A stretch of DNA of 44,323 nucleotides from Bacteroidales bacterium (GCA_028282785.1 JANQHE010000041.1:1-44323), one strand, 5' to 3'. Positions 26,869 through 36,536 are shown, counted from the first letter of the stretch. A program made the numbers and translations. The notes: a model not told the origin generated them from the sequence alone.

Positions 26869-28200
26869 TACCGTAATTTTAAATGTAGTCCCCTTCCCTT
26901 TCTCGGAATTAACGGATATTATCCCTTTATGTATGCTAATAATTTGCTTTACAAGACTTAAACCAATTCCGGAACCATTTTCTTTGCTTGTATAGAATGG
27001 AATAAAAATATCATCAATTTTATCAGATTCAATTCCGGAACCATTATCCTTTATGAAAATTACTAATTGATTTTCAATTAATTCAGCCTTTATGTTGATA
27101 TAAGGGTTCTCAGTTTCATTCAACGCATCTATTGCATTCTTTGTTAAATTAATAAGAGCTTGTTCTAAAAGCTTTGCATCTCCTTTTATAATAATTCCAT
27201 CATCGACAACTAAATTCAGTTTAATATTTGAATTACTGATCTCCTCCTTAAAAATATTAACTGAATTCTCAATTAAACTCTTCACATTAACCTCATTAAA
27301 TGATACCTTTCCTAATCTGGTTAGTTTTCTATAGTTCTCTACAAACTGCATTAAGCTATTGCTTCTGCTCTCAATAATATTGGTATCTTCAATTGCTTCA
27401 TCAATCACCCCCTTTTGTACCTTTTCCGATCCAACATTTTCTTTTAGTGATCTTCGTATCGAATAGGTTAGATTTGTAATTGGAGCAATTGAGTTCATGA
27501 TCTCATGTGTTAAAACTCTTATCAGTTTCTGCCAGGATTCTAATTCCTTTCGATCGAGTTCAGCACTAATATTCTGTATCGAAACAAGATTAATTAATTC
27601 ATTATTAAACTTGAATTGTTTCTTTTGGATCAAAAACTGTTGAAAACTATTTTCAATTTTTAGTTTATTCTGAAATAAATCTTCCGGTTTACTTTTTTTA
27701 AGATTATTATAAAACTCTGCATCTAAACTTTCCAGGTCAGATAAATTTTTAATCCATTTTAATTTTAATAATTCTGAAAATGACTTATTGCTAAAATGTA
27801 TTAATCCATTTTTATCATAAGCTATTAAACCTACATTTATTTGCTGTATAACAAATTGTAAAAAATGATACTGTTTCTTCTTTTCGATCCTTGTATTTTC
27901 AAGTAAATCAGCCGTATTATTTAAAATTCTTGCTAATTCTGTGAAATTTCCTTTTAAGTCTGATGAAAATCTATATGAAGCATCATTTGTTTTTAAAAGT
28001 TTTAAAAACCGGATTATTTCTTTATTGATCTTGTTAAAATATAGGATTAAAAAAATAGATTGGATTACGATTAAAGCCAATAAAAAAAACTTTGTATAAG
28101 CTTTTTGAGGATTATCAATTTCTAAAGCAAACCAAATTGAAGTTGCAATAATCAATAATAACCTGACTATAATGCTTAAATTGAAATTTCTATAAACCAT
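26866..28200 (-). CDS. NtrB-like membrane histidine kinase
   Basis: The 444-residue protein has two N-terminal membrane helices (about 9-26 and 37-55), a HAMP-like/coiled linker, a PAS-like segment (VGLIAYDKNGLIHFSNKSFS) and the H-box with His232 (LTHEIMNSIAPI). The ATPase domain shows NAIDAL (N box), DNGSGI (G1) and GSGIGLSLVKQI (G2). It would phosphorylate the NtrC-type regulator encoded just upstream, whose gene overlaps it by 11 bp. The loop between the membrane helices is short, so the signal may be sensed in the membrane. Confidence 0.93.
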   Translation of the reverse strand: MVYRNFNLSIIVRLLLIIATSIWFALEIDNPQKAYTKFFLLALIVIQSIFLILYFNKINKEIIRFLKLLKTNDASYRFSSDLKGNFTELARILNNTADLLENTRIEKKKQYHFLQFVIQQINVGLIAYDKNGLIHFSNKSFSELLKLKWIKNLSDLESLDAEFYNNLKKSKPEDLFQNKLKIENSFQQFLIQKKQFKFNNELINLVSIQNISAELDRKELESWQKLIRVLTHEIMNSIAPITNLTYSIRRSLKENVGSEKVQKGVIDEAIEDTNIIESRSNSLMQFVENYRKLTRLGKVSFNEVNVKSLIENSVNIFKEEISNSNIKLNLVVDDGIIIKGDAKLLEQALINLTKNAIDALNETENPYINIKAELIENQLVIFIKDNGSGIESDKIDDIFIPFYTSKENGSGIGLSLVKQIISIHKGIISVNSEKGKGTTFKITV

Positions 28201-29560
28201 GTTTTGACATTTTTGAGTATAAAGAAGTTCTTGAAATTCCCAGTAATTTGGAAGCTTTTGATATATTTCCGTGTGAATCTTTCAAAGCTTTTTCAATGGC
28301 CAATTTTTCCAAACTATCTAAATTAAGAGTAAATAGTTCGTTACTATCTACTTCAACTTCATTAAGTCCAAACAAATCATTTGGTTTTATTATTCCATCA
28401 TCATTAAGAATCACAGCTTTTTCGATCGTATGTTTTAATTCACGAATATTGCCTGGCCATTTATATTTCATCAAACTGTTATATGCCAATGCATTCAGCT
28501 TTATACCTTGTTTGTCGTAACGTTTAGCATATATCCGAAGAAAGTACTCTGCTATTAATATAATATCTTCTTCACGTTTTCTCAATGGCGGATTTAAAAT
28601 TTCAATGGTATTGATTCTAAAATATAAGTCATCGCGAAACAATTGCTCATTAACAAGCTGCTTAAGTTTTTTATTTGTAGCACAGATTAATCGAACATCA
28701 AATTTTACTACCTGGTTTGATCCAACCGGGGTAAACTCTCTGTTTTGCAAAACGGTTAAAAGCTTTGATTGCAAACCAATAGACAAATTTCCAATCTCAT
28801 CTAAAAGCAGAGTTCCTCCCGATGCTGCCTCTATCCTACCAATCTTATCCTCTTTAGCATCAGTAAAAGCACCTTTCTTATGCCCAAACAATTCGCTTTC
28901 AAAAATATTTTCATTTAATGAGTTTAGGTCAACGCTTAGAAATACATTATTGCTTCTATCCGACTTATTATGAATTTCACGTGCTATAAGCTCTTTACCT
29001 GTACCATTTTCTCCAAGAATTAATATATTCGCATCTGTCCTGGCTACCTTATTAATTGTATTTAAAACCTTTTTAATTGCTTGGGAGTTACCAATTATGG
29101 GATCCTGGCGATTTTGAATTTCCTCTTTTACTGATTTGGTACTTTGTTTTAGTTTATTTATTTCAAGTTTTGACTGCCTTAACTCAATGGCATTTTGCAA
29201 AGTAGCAATTAGCTTTTGCGGTTCCCATGGCTTTGTCACGAAGTTAGTTGCTCCTTTTTGTATTGCACTAACCGCTAATTCAACATCTCCGTATGCAGTA
29301 ATTAAAATTACTATGACAGACGAATCTTGATCTTTTATCCTTTTTAGCCAGTATAATCCATCTCTTCCGGATTGATCTCCTTCGGTAAAATTCATATCTA
29401 ACAATACAATATCAATATTCTCTGATTTCAGAAATGACGGTATTTGCTTTGGATCCGTACTCGTGTAAATTGCTTCAAAATCAAATTTTAACATTCGATT
29501 TAATGACTTTATCAAATCTTGGTTATCGTCTACCACGAGTATTTTACCTTGTTTTTTCAT
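28190..29560 (-). CDS. NtrC-family sigma-54-dependent response regulator
   Basis: The 456-residue protein contains a receiver domain with Asp55 as the phosphorylation site. It is followed by an AAA+ domain with Walker A GENGTGKE (183-190), the sigma-54 contact loop GAFTDA (230-235) and Walker B LLLDEI (251-256), and a C-terminal Fis-type helix-turn-helix (NISKASKLLGISRTSLYSKM). GAFTDA departs from the classical GAFTGA at one position. It should activate sigma-54 promoters; the nearest candidate is upstream of the divergent FtsX genes. Confidence 0.96.
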   Translation of the reverse strand: MKKQGKILVVDDNQDLIKSLNRMLKFDFEAIYTSTDPKQIPSFLKSENIDIVLLDMNFTEGDQSGRDGLYWLKRIKDQDSSVIVILITAYGDVELAVSAIQKGATNFVTKPWEPQKLIATLQNAIELRQSKLEINKLKQSTKSVKEEIQNRQDPIIGNSQAIKKVLNTINKVARTDANILILGENGTGKELIAREIHNKSDRSNNVFLSVDLNSLNENIFESELFGHKKGAFTDAKEDKIGRIEAASGGTLLLDEIGNLSIGLQSKLLTVLQNREFTPVGSNQVVKFDVRLICATNKKLKQLVNEQLFRDDLYFRINTIEILNPPLRKREEDIILIAEYFLRIYAKRYDKQGIKLNALAYNSLMKYKWPGNIRELKHTIEKAVILNDDGIIKPNDLFGLNEVEVDSNELFTLNLDSLEKLAIEKALKDSHGNISKASKLLGISRTSLYSKMSKHGL

Positions 29561-29580
29561 AACTTCCGGATATTAATAAT

Positions 29581-29588
29581 CAAATTTA
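29581..29588 (-). promoter_or_regulatory. TAnnTTTG element of the response regulator/kinase operon
   Basis: On the minus strand TAAATTTG is a perfect -7 match, about 20 bp before the start codon at 29560. The matching -33 region lies inside the dyad at 29596-29635, which would allow autorepression by the regulator. Confidence 0.45.
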
Positions 29589-29595
29589 TAAAAAA

Positions 29596-29635
29596 GTGTT
29601 AACATACCGTCAATTAACTGACGGATTCTTAACAC
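29596..29635. promoter_or_regulatory. 40-bp nested dyad, candidate enhancer (UAS) for the NtrC-type regulator
   Basis: Two nested inverted repeats share one centre (29615.5): outer arms GTGTTAA (29596-29602) and TTAACAC (29629-29635), inner arms CCGTCA (29607-29612) and TGACGG (29619-29624), with 4-bp gaps on both sides. It lies about 108 bp upstream of the predicted sigma-54 start site, a typical distance for an enhancer. Confidence 0.6.
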
Positions 29636-29697
29636 AATCAATAATAAAAAATTGAGCTATAAGTTTTAAATTTTTGATTATAAGAAGCTTAAAATAT

Positions 29698-29713
29698 TTG
29701 GCACAAGATTCGG
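29698..29713 (+). promoter_or_regulatory. Candidate sigma-54 promoter of the FtsX pair
   Basis: TTGGCAC (29698-29704) is a perfect -24 element. After 5 bp it is followed by TCGG where TTGC is expected, so the -12 part matches only partly, though the key G at 29712 is correctly spaced. The predicted start is near 29724, 21 bp before the ATG at 29745. Confidence 0.5.
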
Positions 29714-29744
29714 ATTAAATATCTAAATTAATAAAATCGGAATT

Positions 29745-32084
29745 ATGTTAATTAATTACATCAAAATAGCTTACCGCAATATGATGCGTCATTTTAGTCA
29801 AACTTTGATTAATATTCTTGGACTGGCCGTAGGAATGGCTTGTGCTTTACTCATATTCCTTTGGGTTCAGAATCAGTTAAACTATGATCAGTCGCATGTT
29901 AATAAAGAAAATATATACAGGTTAGAATATAACACCTGGGTTATGATGCCTCCATATTTAGGGGATGTTGCTCAAAAACTTCCTGAGGTTGACCAAATGA
30001 CACGTTTTTTCTTTTGGTATAATCCAACCATAACTTATAATGATAATGCATTTAATGTAGACAAATTCATTTTGACCGATAGTACGGTATTTGATATTTT
30101 TACTTTTAATTTTATTCATGGTAATTCGGAAACAGCTCTGGTTAATCCTTTTTCAGTTGTTTTAACTAAAACTCTATCAAACAAGCTATTTGGAGATGAA
30201 AACCCCGTAGGGAAAGAATTATTATTTGATAACAAACTCGTATATACCGTAACCGGGGTTATTGACGATGTTAAAGATTTTCATATAGAGTTAAATGCTA
30301 TTTCATCATTACAAGATAGAAAAAGGATTTATGGTAATAACAGGTTTCTTGAAGCCCGAAATCATAACTTTTTCATTTATCTTCTAATTAATAGAAATAT
30401 TGACCCTAAAATCATCACTGATAAACTTGATCATATTGTTTATGAAGAATTTGATGAAGAACAAGAAGATTACTTATTATTGCGTCCATTTCAAGAAATA
30501 TATTTTGAAAGAGGATTACCTCACGAAGGTTTTGTTAAACATGGGAATTTCAATTTGGTAATTATATTCAGTGCCATATCAATACTGATATTGATGATTG
30601 CATGTATTAATTTTATAAATATAACAACTGCCAAAGCTAATTTACGAGAGAAAGAGATTGCTATTCGTAAAATAGTTGGTGCAGGGAAACAAAAAATTGC
30701 TATGCAGTTCATTGGAGAAACGCTCTTTATGGTATTGGTTGCACATATTTTAGGTGTTGTTATTCTTGAATTTGTGCTTCCGAAGTTCAATGTTATCATA
30801 GGAGAAAATATTGAATTCGATTATTTATCTCCTGAGTTTTTGCTAATTGTTATATGTATAATAGTAGTTACAACTTTTTTATCCGGAATTTATCCATCAT
30901 TGTATTTGTCATCTCTAAAGCCTGTTTTAATGCTTAAAGGTAAATCAGGTCAAAAATCAAAAGGTAATCTGCGTAAAGGCTTAATGATAATTCAATTTGT
31001 TATATCAATATTTCTGGTAATATCAACCATCGTAATATTAAAGCAACTGAATTTCGTATTAAATAAAGATTTGGGATGGAACCAGGAAAATATAATCATG
31101 TTTGGGTTACGAGGCGATAATTTTAGAGGTACGGCAGAAGAAGTAATGAATAATAAAAATGCCTTTAAAGATGAACTTTTAAAAAATCCAAATATCCATA
31201 ATGCAACATTTCTTACACAACGCCCAGGTCAATTGAAGAATACCTGGGACTGGACATATAAAGGTGAAGATTATCCAACCAAAATCTTTAATGCCGACCC
31301 TGAATTTATAGATGTACTGGACTTACAACTTATTGATGGTAGAAATTTTTCGTATGACAATATATCTGACTATAAAGACAGGAAAATGATTATAAATGAG
31401 ACAGCTGCCAAAAGAATGGGATTAGAAAATCCGGCCGGTACAATACTACCCGAAAACGATCTGGAAATTATCGGGGTAGTAAAAGATTTCAATTTTAACT
31501 CACTACATAATAAAATTGAACCCATGGCAATTACCTGGAGGTCATATTCCGGTGGGGCTTGTGTCCGAATATCAGGAAATAATCTGCCCGAAACAATCAA
31601 ATATATTAACTCTTTATTCAATGAGTTTTGCCCTGATTATCCATTTGAATATTCATTCTTAGATGACCAGTTTGCAAAACAATACGACAACGAAATGAAA
31701 CAATCTAAGATTTTAATATTCTTTGCATGCGTCGCAATTTTTATTGCCGGATTAGGTTTATTTGGAATGTCTTCATATATGGCTGCTACCCGAATTAAAG
31801 AAATAGGTATAAGAAAAGCACTTGGTTCTTCCACATCGGAAATTATGGTACTATTTTCTAGTAATTTTATCCGTTGGATATTGATTGCATTTTTTATAGC
31901 ATCGCCGATTGCTTATTATTTACTAAAAAAATGGTTAATGCAATATCCTTACAAAACGAATATTAGTTGGTGGGTCTTTGCGATTGCATTTACAATAACA
32001 GCACTTATTACTTTTTTTACAATTGGTTATCAAATAATAAAATCAGCACGTACAAACCCGGCAGAATGTTTACGATATGAATAA
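29745..32084 (+). CDS. FtsX/MacB-type ABC permease, first of a tandem pair
   Basis: The 779-residue protein has the Bacteroidota FtsX-like layout: an N-terminal helix (INILGLAVGMACALLIFLWV), a large periplasmic MacB-type domain, three helices near 275-390, a second periplasmic domain after a helix near 425, and C-terminal helices following GLGLFGMSSYMAATRIKEIGIRKALGSS. It ends with the conserved TNPAECLRYE. MacB-like permeases act as mechanotransmitters for efflux or lipoprotein handling with an ATPase partner, which is absent here. Transcription is probably driven by the sigma-54 promoter. Confidence 0.92.
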   Translation: MLINYIKIAYRNMMRHFSQTLINILGLAVGMACALLIFLWVQNQLNYDQSHVNKENIYRLEYNTWVMMPPYLGDVAQKLPEVDQMTRFFFWYNPTITYNDNAFNVDKFILTDSTVFDIFTFNFIHGNSETALVNPFSVVLTKTLSNKLFGDENPVGKELLFDNKLVYTVTGVIDDVKDFHIELNAISSLQDRKRIYGNNRFLEARNHNFFIYLLINRNIDPKIITDKLDHIVYEEFDEEQEDYLLLRPFQEIYFERGLPHEGFVKHGNFNLVIIFSAISILILMIACINFINITTAKANLREKEIAIRKIVGAGKQKIAMQFIGETLFMVLVAHILGVVILEFVLPKFNVIIGENIEFDYLSPEFLLIVICIIVVTTFLSGIYPSLYLSSLKPVLMLKGKSGQKSKGNLRKGLMIIQFVISIFLVISTIVILKQLNFVLNKDLGWNQENIIMFGLRGDNFRGTAEEVMNNKNAFKDELLKNPNIHNATFLTQRPGQLKNTWDWTYKGEDYPTKIFNADPEFIDVLDLQLIDGRNFSYDNISDYKDRKMIINETAAKRMGLENPAGTILPENDLEIIGVVKDFNFNSLHNKIEPMAITWRSYSGGACVRISGNNLPETIKYINSLFNEFCPDYPFEYSFLDDQFAKQYDNEMKQSKILIFFACVAIFIAGLGLFGMSSYMAATRIKEIGIRKALGSSTSEIMVLFSSNFIRWILIAFFIASPIAYYLLKKWLMQYPYKTNISWWVFAIAFTITALITFFTIGYQIIKSARTNPAECLRYE

Positions 32085-32136
32085 CCTAATGATAACTAAG
32101 ACTGTATCCATAATTTACTAATGAAATTAAATAAAT

Positions 32137-34482
32137 ATGCTACTCAATTATATTAAAACCGCATATCGCAACATGATGCGAAATTTTAGCCAAACATTAC
32201 TGAATGTGCTTGGTTTAGCCATAGGAATGACTTGTGCATTACTTATTTTTTTGTGGGTTCAAAATCAATTAAACTATGACCAATGGCAAAAGAAAAAAGA
32301 AAATATTTACAGGTTGGAATATAGTCACTGGGTTATAATGCCTCCGTATTTAGGTGATGTTGTTAATGAATTACCGGAAGTGGAAGATATGGTGCGTTTT
32401 TTCTTTTGGTACCAGCCTACTTTAACTTATGAAGAAACTGCTTATAATGTTGATCACTTTGCCTATGCGGACAGCTCTGTTTTTAATGTTTTTACTTTTG
32501 ATTTTATATATGGCAATCCTAAAGATGCACTTGCTAATCCTTTCTCAGTTGTATTAACTAAAAAAATCTCCGATAAATTATTTGGAGATGAGAATCCCAT
32601 GGGAAAAACCCTTTTGATGGATAATGATATTACTTATACTGTAACCGGTGTAATCGAAAATGTTAACAACTTACACTTGGAAATAAACGCAATCGCCGCT
32701 GCCCAGGATGCTGCCAAACTTTATGGCAATAATCGTTTTTTAGAAGCTAGAAATCATAATTGGCTCATATATCTTTTAGTCAATAAAAATACTGATATAA
32801 AAGCTCTTCAAGAGAAAATTAATAAAATTACAACAGACGATGGTGAATATGATGAACAACAAGATGTATTCTTATTACTTAGGCCTTTTACGAAAATTTA
32901 TTTCGAAAGAGGTTTACCAAATGAAACATTTGTAAAGCACGGTAATTTCAATCTTGTGTTAATCTTCAGTGCAATCTCGATTTTGATATTAGTTATTGCA
33001 TGCATCAATTTTATAAATATCACAACTGCAAAAGTTAATCTTAGGGAAAAAGAAATCGGAATTCGAAAAATTGTTGGTGCCAACCGAAAAAAAATAACCA
33101 TTCAATTTTTAGGTGAAACATTTTTTATGGTATTAGTGGCACACATAATTAGTATAGTGTTACTGGAATTCATTTTACCGAAGTTTAATATGGTTACAAA
33201 TGAATATATTTCGTTTGATTATTTATCCTCCCGATTTCTACTCATTGTTATCTCTATAGTTATTGTTACAACTGTATTATCCGGTATTTACCCTTCAATC
33301 TATTTATCCTCCTTAAAACCGGTATTAATAATGAAAGGTAAGTCAGGACAAAGATCCAAGGGCAATTTACGAATGGTGCTTATGGTCATTCAATTTGTAA
33401 TTTCTATCTTTTTAATCATTTCGACCATTATAATATTGAAACAACTAAATTTTGTTTTAAAAAAGGATCTGGGTTGGAACCAAGAAAATATTGTAACTTT
33501 TGAATTAAAAGGTGATAAATTTTCAGGAAAAAAAGAGAATTATATAAAAAATAAAGATGCTTTTAATACTGAACTATTTAAAAATCATAATATAATAAGT
33601 GCAACTTATCTTAATCAATATCCCGGAAAAATAACTAATACTTCTACATTAGAAATTGAAGGCGAATTATATCCACTTAAATTTATAAATGCTGATCCTG
33701 ATTTCGTTAAAACGATGGATATAGAAATAATCAAAGGAAGGAATTTTTCATATGATCACCCTGGCGATCTGGATAACACCATTATATTAAATGAAACTGC
33801 TGTTAAATTCTTAGGCTTGGAAGACCCAATAACAACCATAACATCGCACGGACGAGAAATTCATGTTATTGGTGTTGTAAAAGATTTTAATTTTAACTCT
33901 TTACATTCTAAAATTATTCCAATGGCTATTAGTTGGGATTATTGGACCAGCAGAGCATGTGTTAGAATTTCAGGAAATGATATTCCAAATACATTAAAAC
34001 GCGTAAAATCGTTATATAATGAATTCTGTCCAAAATATCCCTTTGAATATGAATTTATGGATGAACAATTTGCAAAGCAATACGAAAATGAAATGAAGCA
34101 ATCCAAGATTTTAGTATTTTTTGCATGTATAGCAATCTTTATTGCAGGACTGGGACTATTTGGAATGTCTTCATTTATAAGTGCTACAAAAATAAAAGAA
34201 ATAGGTATAAGAAAAGCATTAGGATCATCTACTTTGGAAATTATGGTATTTTTTTCCGGAAGTTTTATGCGCTGGATATTTATCGCTTTCCTGATCGCCT
34301 CACCTGCAGCTTACTACTTAGTAAATAAATGGCTAATACAATATCCATATAAAACCGGTATTAGCTGGTGGGTATTTCTGGCTGCGTTAATGATTTCAAT
34401 ACTTATAGCACTGATTACGATAGGTTTTCAGATTATCAGATCGGCCAGAACAAACCCTGCGGAATGTTTACGTTACGAATAG
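32137..34482 (+). CDS. FtsX/MacB-type ABC permease, second of a tandem pair
   Basis: The 781-residue protein is a close paralogue of the preceding one, with a near-identical N-terminus (NYIKTAYRNMMRNFSQTLLN), the same GLGLFGMSSFISATKIKEIGI block and the same terminal TNPAECLRYE. The pair clearly arose by tandem duplication. Divergence is greatest in the second periplasmic domain, about residues 455-560. It starts 52 bp after the first gene with no visible promoter, so it shares the transcript. The two may form a heterodimeric permease. Confidence 0.92.
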   Translation: MLLNYIKTAYRNMMRNFSQTLLNVLGLAIGMTCALLIFLWVQNQLNYDQWQKKKENIYRLEYSHWVIMPPYLGDVVNELPEVEDMVRFFFWYQPTLTYEETAYNVDHFAYADSSVFNVFTFDFIYGNPKDALANPFSVVLTKKISDKLFGDENPMGKTLLMDNDITYTVTGVIENVNNLHLEINAIAAAQDAAKLYGNNRFLEARNHNWLIYLLVNKNTDIKALQEKINKITTDDGEYDEQQDVFLLLRPFTKIYFERGLPNETFVKHGNFNLVLIFSAISILILVIACINFINITTAKVNLREKEIGIRKIVGANRKKITIQFLGETFFMVLVAHIISIVLLEFILPKFNMVTNEYISFDYLSSRFLLIVISIVIVTTVLSGIYPSIYLSSLKPVLIMKGKSGQRSKGNLRMVLMVIQFVISIFLIISTIIILKQLNFVLKKDLGWNQENIVTFELKGDKFSGKKENYIKNKDAFNTELFKNHNIISATYLNQYPGKITNTSTLEIEGELYPLKFINADPDFVKTMDIEIIKGRNFSYDHPGDLDNTIILNETAVKFLGLEDPITTITSHGREIHVIGVVKDFNFNSLHSKIIPMAISWDYWTSRACVRISGNDIPNTLKRVKSLYNEFCPKYPFEYEFMDEQFAKQYENEMKQSKILVFFACIAIFIAGLGLFGMSSFISATKIKEIGIRKALGSSTLEIMVFFSGSFMRWIFIAFLIASPAAYYLVNKWLIQYPYKTGISWWVFLAALMISILIALITIGFQIIRSARTNPAECLRYE

Positions 34483-34487
34483 TAAAA

Positions 34488-34509
34488 AGGAGCTTAAAGC
34501 TCTTTTTTT
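34488..34509 (+). terminator. Terminator of the FtsX pair
   Basis: A short stem, GAGCT (34490-34494) with AGCTC (34498-34502), is followed by TTTTTTT. It begins a few bases after the second FtsX stop codon. The stem is short, but its position and T-run fit. The rest of the gap to 34772 shows nothing identifiable. Confidence 0.5.
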
Positions 34510-34772
34510 AACTTTTACAATACTAACTTCACAAAACGTAGTCTAATTCTAATATTTGAATTAAAGATAAATCAATAAAAAATAGTGGTAAACTCTACCT
34601 TTGAATATATCTGAAAATAAATATCTTATAAATTTATTGTGAAACAATTCACATTTTTCTTTATTTCAAGGGTCACCTTTTACAAAATTTAGGAATATAT
34701 ATATAGAAGCCAGCTTTTAAAAACCGGTGGGAAAAACTATGTTTTATTGTTAAATTTTAAATTTTTGTAACT

Positions 34773-35147
34773 ATGGAAAGACTTACTATTGATCAAGACG
34801 CTAATGCCGTAAAAGCCATTTTTAATAACTTAATTAATGATGATGATTTTAAGCAATTCGCTCAACAAATATTAAATAAAGTAAAAATGACCGGTAACAA
34901 GAAATTATTATATGATACGCGAGGCTTGAAAGTTATGGCTAAAGAAGTTCAGGATTGGATTAAAGAAGTTTGGTTTCCAGAAGCTAATAAATTAGGAGTT
35001 ACTCATATGGCTTTTATTATTCCTGAAAATATTTTTGGTAAAATCTCAATGGAACAAACAAATAGCCAAAGGGAAAAAATAGGCAACATAAATATTGAAT
35101 ATTTTATGGGAATGACTGACGCGAAAGAATGGCTCATTAAAAACTAG
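34773..35147 (+). CDS. STAS/SpoIIAA-like small protein
   Basis: The 124-residue protein has the pattern of a STAS/SpoIIAA-like alpha/beta domain: KLLYDTRGLKVMAKEVQDWI, then FPEANKLGVTHMAFIIPENIF, ending FMGMTDAKEWLIKN. Similar small proteins are common in Bacteroidota with no fixed role. I see no signal peptide, so it is cytoplasmic. It precedes the radical SAM gene by 234 bp of structured sequence and is probably not in the same operon. Confidence 0.6.
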   Translation: MERLTIDQDANAVKAIFNNLINDDDFKQFAQQILNKVKMTGNKKLLYDTRGLKVMAKEVQDWIKEVWFPEANKLGVTHMAFIIPENIFGKISMEQTNSQREKIGNINIEYFMGMTDAKEWLIKN

Positions 35148-35207
35148 CTGTATTAATATAGCTGGCTCAAATTAAATTTAGTTTAAGCACTTGGCTTATG
35201 CTGACAG

Positions 35208-35311
35208 GTGGAGAGCGCATTTTGAAATAAATACGACCAATACAATTTTAACCTTGCGCTCCCACTCTACAAAACATTGTTTTATAGACCTGACAGACTA
35301 TATCGTCTATA
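35208..35311 (+). other. Structured intergenic region upstream of the KamA-like gene
   Basis: One stem pairs GTGG-a-GAGCGCA (35208-35219) with TGCGCTC-CCAC (35255-35265), 11 bp with a single bulge over a loop of about 35 nt. A second stem pairs TATAGAC (35283-35289) with GTCTATA (35305-35311). CTGACAGG and CCTGACAG occur in the first and second parts, as in the REP-like palindromes. It could be a leader RNA or REP debris. Confidence 0.4.
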
Positions 35312-35381
35312 TATGTTTATGAAACAGCGAGTTAAAATTACAAATTAATTTGTAAAACGCAAGAATACACAAATCATAAAC

Positions 35382-36536
35382 ATGGAAACATTAGAAAAAA
35401 AAACTACAAAAAACATAGATCAGATTACAAATCATTTCTCTGAAAATGAGGAAGATATAAAAATTATCAAGCAAGTTGAAAAAATTTACCCTGTAAAATA
35501 TACATCGTTTTTAACAAAGCTATTTCTAGAATCTGAAGCTATCAGAAAACAATTCTTACCCTCTCCCCTTGAACTTAAAACTAATGGAACACCAACACCT
35601 TTTGAGGAAGGTAAAAAAGCATCAAAAACTTATGGATTAGAACGATTATATCGCGATAGAGTACTTATCACTCCTCATTTTGATTGTCCGGCTTATTGCC
35701 GCTTTTGCTATAAAAAAAGCAGAGTAATGCGAAATAAAACTGCAATGAGCTTCGAAGAAATTAATGCTGCGGTCGGGGAAGTTGGTAAAATGAGCAAAGT
35801 TAGAGGAGTTTTAATAACCGGAGGTGAACCATTGCTCGATCAAGATAAGTTATTTTATTTACTTGATAAATTAATTGAATTAGAAAATATAAAAGAGATA
35901 AGAATCGGTACACGAACACTTCTAACAATGCCGGAAATTTACACAGAAAACTTGTGTTTTAAGCTTTCTTCATATAATCAAATTAATTCTTCTGATCCTG
36001 AGAAAAGTACGTATTTAGCTATTAACGTTCATTTTAATCATCCTGATGAACTGGTTCCGGAAGTGATAGAAGCTTGTAACAAGCTTACATCAAGAGGCAT
36101 TACATTACGTAATCAAACAGTACTTTTAAAAGGGATAAATGATGATGTGGAAACCATATCAAGATTATTTCAATTGCTAATCAGAAATAATATTATTCCA
36201 TACTATATGAATCATTGTATGCCGGTTGAAGGAAGTGATCATCTTAGAACCTCTGTACAAAAGGGGTTAGATATATATAAATTTCTATGTACTGAGTCGT
36301 CAACAGCTATTCCTCATTATGTTTATGCACCAAGCGGAGGAAAAGTTCATGTTGGTCCGGATACAAAATTCGAATACGTTACTGACGAACATATTCGGTA
36401 CATAAAAGTAAAAACCTTATATAAGGCTGATGAATTCAGAAAAATAGCTAAAAAAGAACTTCCTCCAAGGCATGAAGTAACTGAAGATGGCTATATTCAA
36501 GGATTATACATCGATGGAAACGACAACAACAACTAA
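35382..36536 (+). CDS. KamA-family radical SAM aminomutase-like enzyme, altered substrate site
   Basis: The 384-residue protein has the radical SAM cluster motif Cys102-x3-Cys106-x2-Cys109 (CPAYCRFC), a SAM-binding GGEP, IRIGTRT and VHFNHP, which are lysine 2,3-aminomutase hallmarks. The PLP-binding lysine is kept (Lys321 in PSGGK). The two aspartates that hold the lysine side chain in C. subterminale LAM (Asp293 and Asp330) correspond here to Met280 and Tyr315. So the substrate is probably not free lysine. An EpmB-type role is also unlikely on this basis. It precedes the luciferase-like gene by 76 bp, suggesting an operon. Confidence 0.88.
   Translation: METLEKKTTKNIDQITNHFSENEEDIKIIKQVEKIYPVKYTSFLTKLFLESEAIRKQFLPSPLELKTNGTPTPFEEGKKASKTYGLERLYRDRVLITPHFDCPAYCRFCYKKSRVMRNKTAMSFEEINAAVGEVGKMSKVRGVLITGGEPLLDQDKLFYLLDKLIELENIKEIRIGTRTLLTMPEIYTENLCFKLSSYNQINSSDPEKSTYLAINVHFNHPDELVPEVIEACNKLTSRGITLRNQTVLLKGINDDVETISRLFQLLIRNNIIPYYMNHCMPVEGSDHLRTSVQKGLDIYKFLCTESSTAIPHYVYAPSGGKVHVGPDTKFEYVTDEHIRYIKVKTLYKADEFRKIAKKELPPRHEVTEDGYIQGLYIDGNDNNN

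Noticed and set aside
28605-28973. Plus-strand reading frame of 122 codons inside the NtrC-type regulator gene
   Set aside because: It overlaps fully conserved AAA+ coding sequence on the other strand and has no recognisable features.
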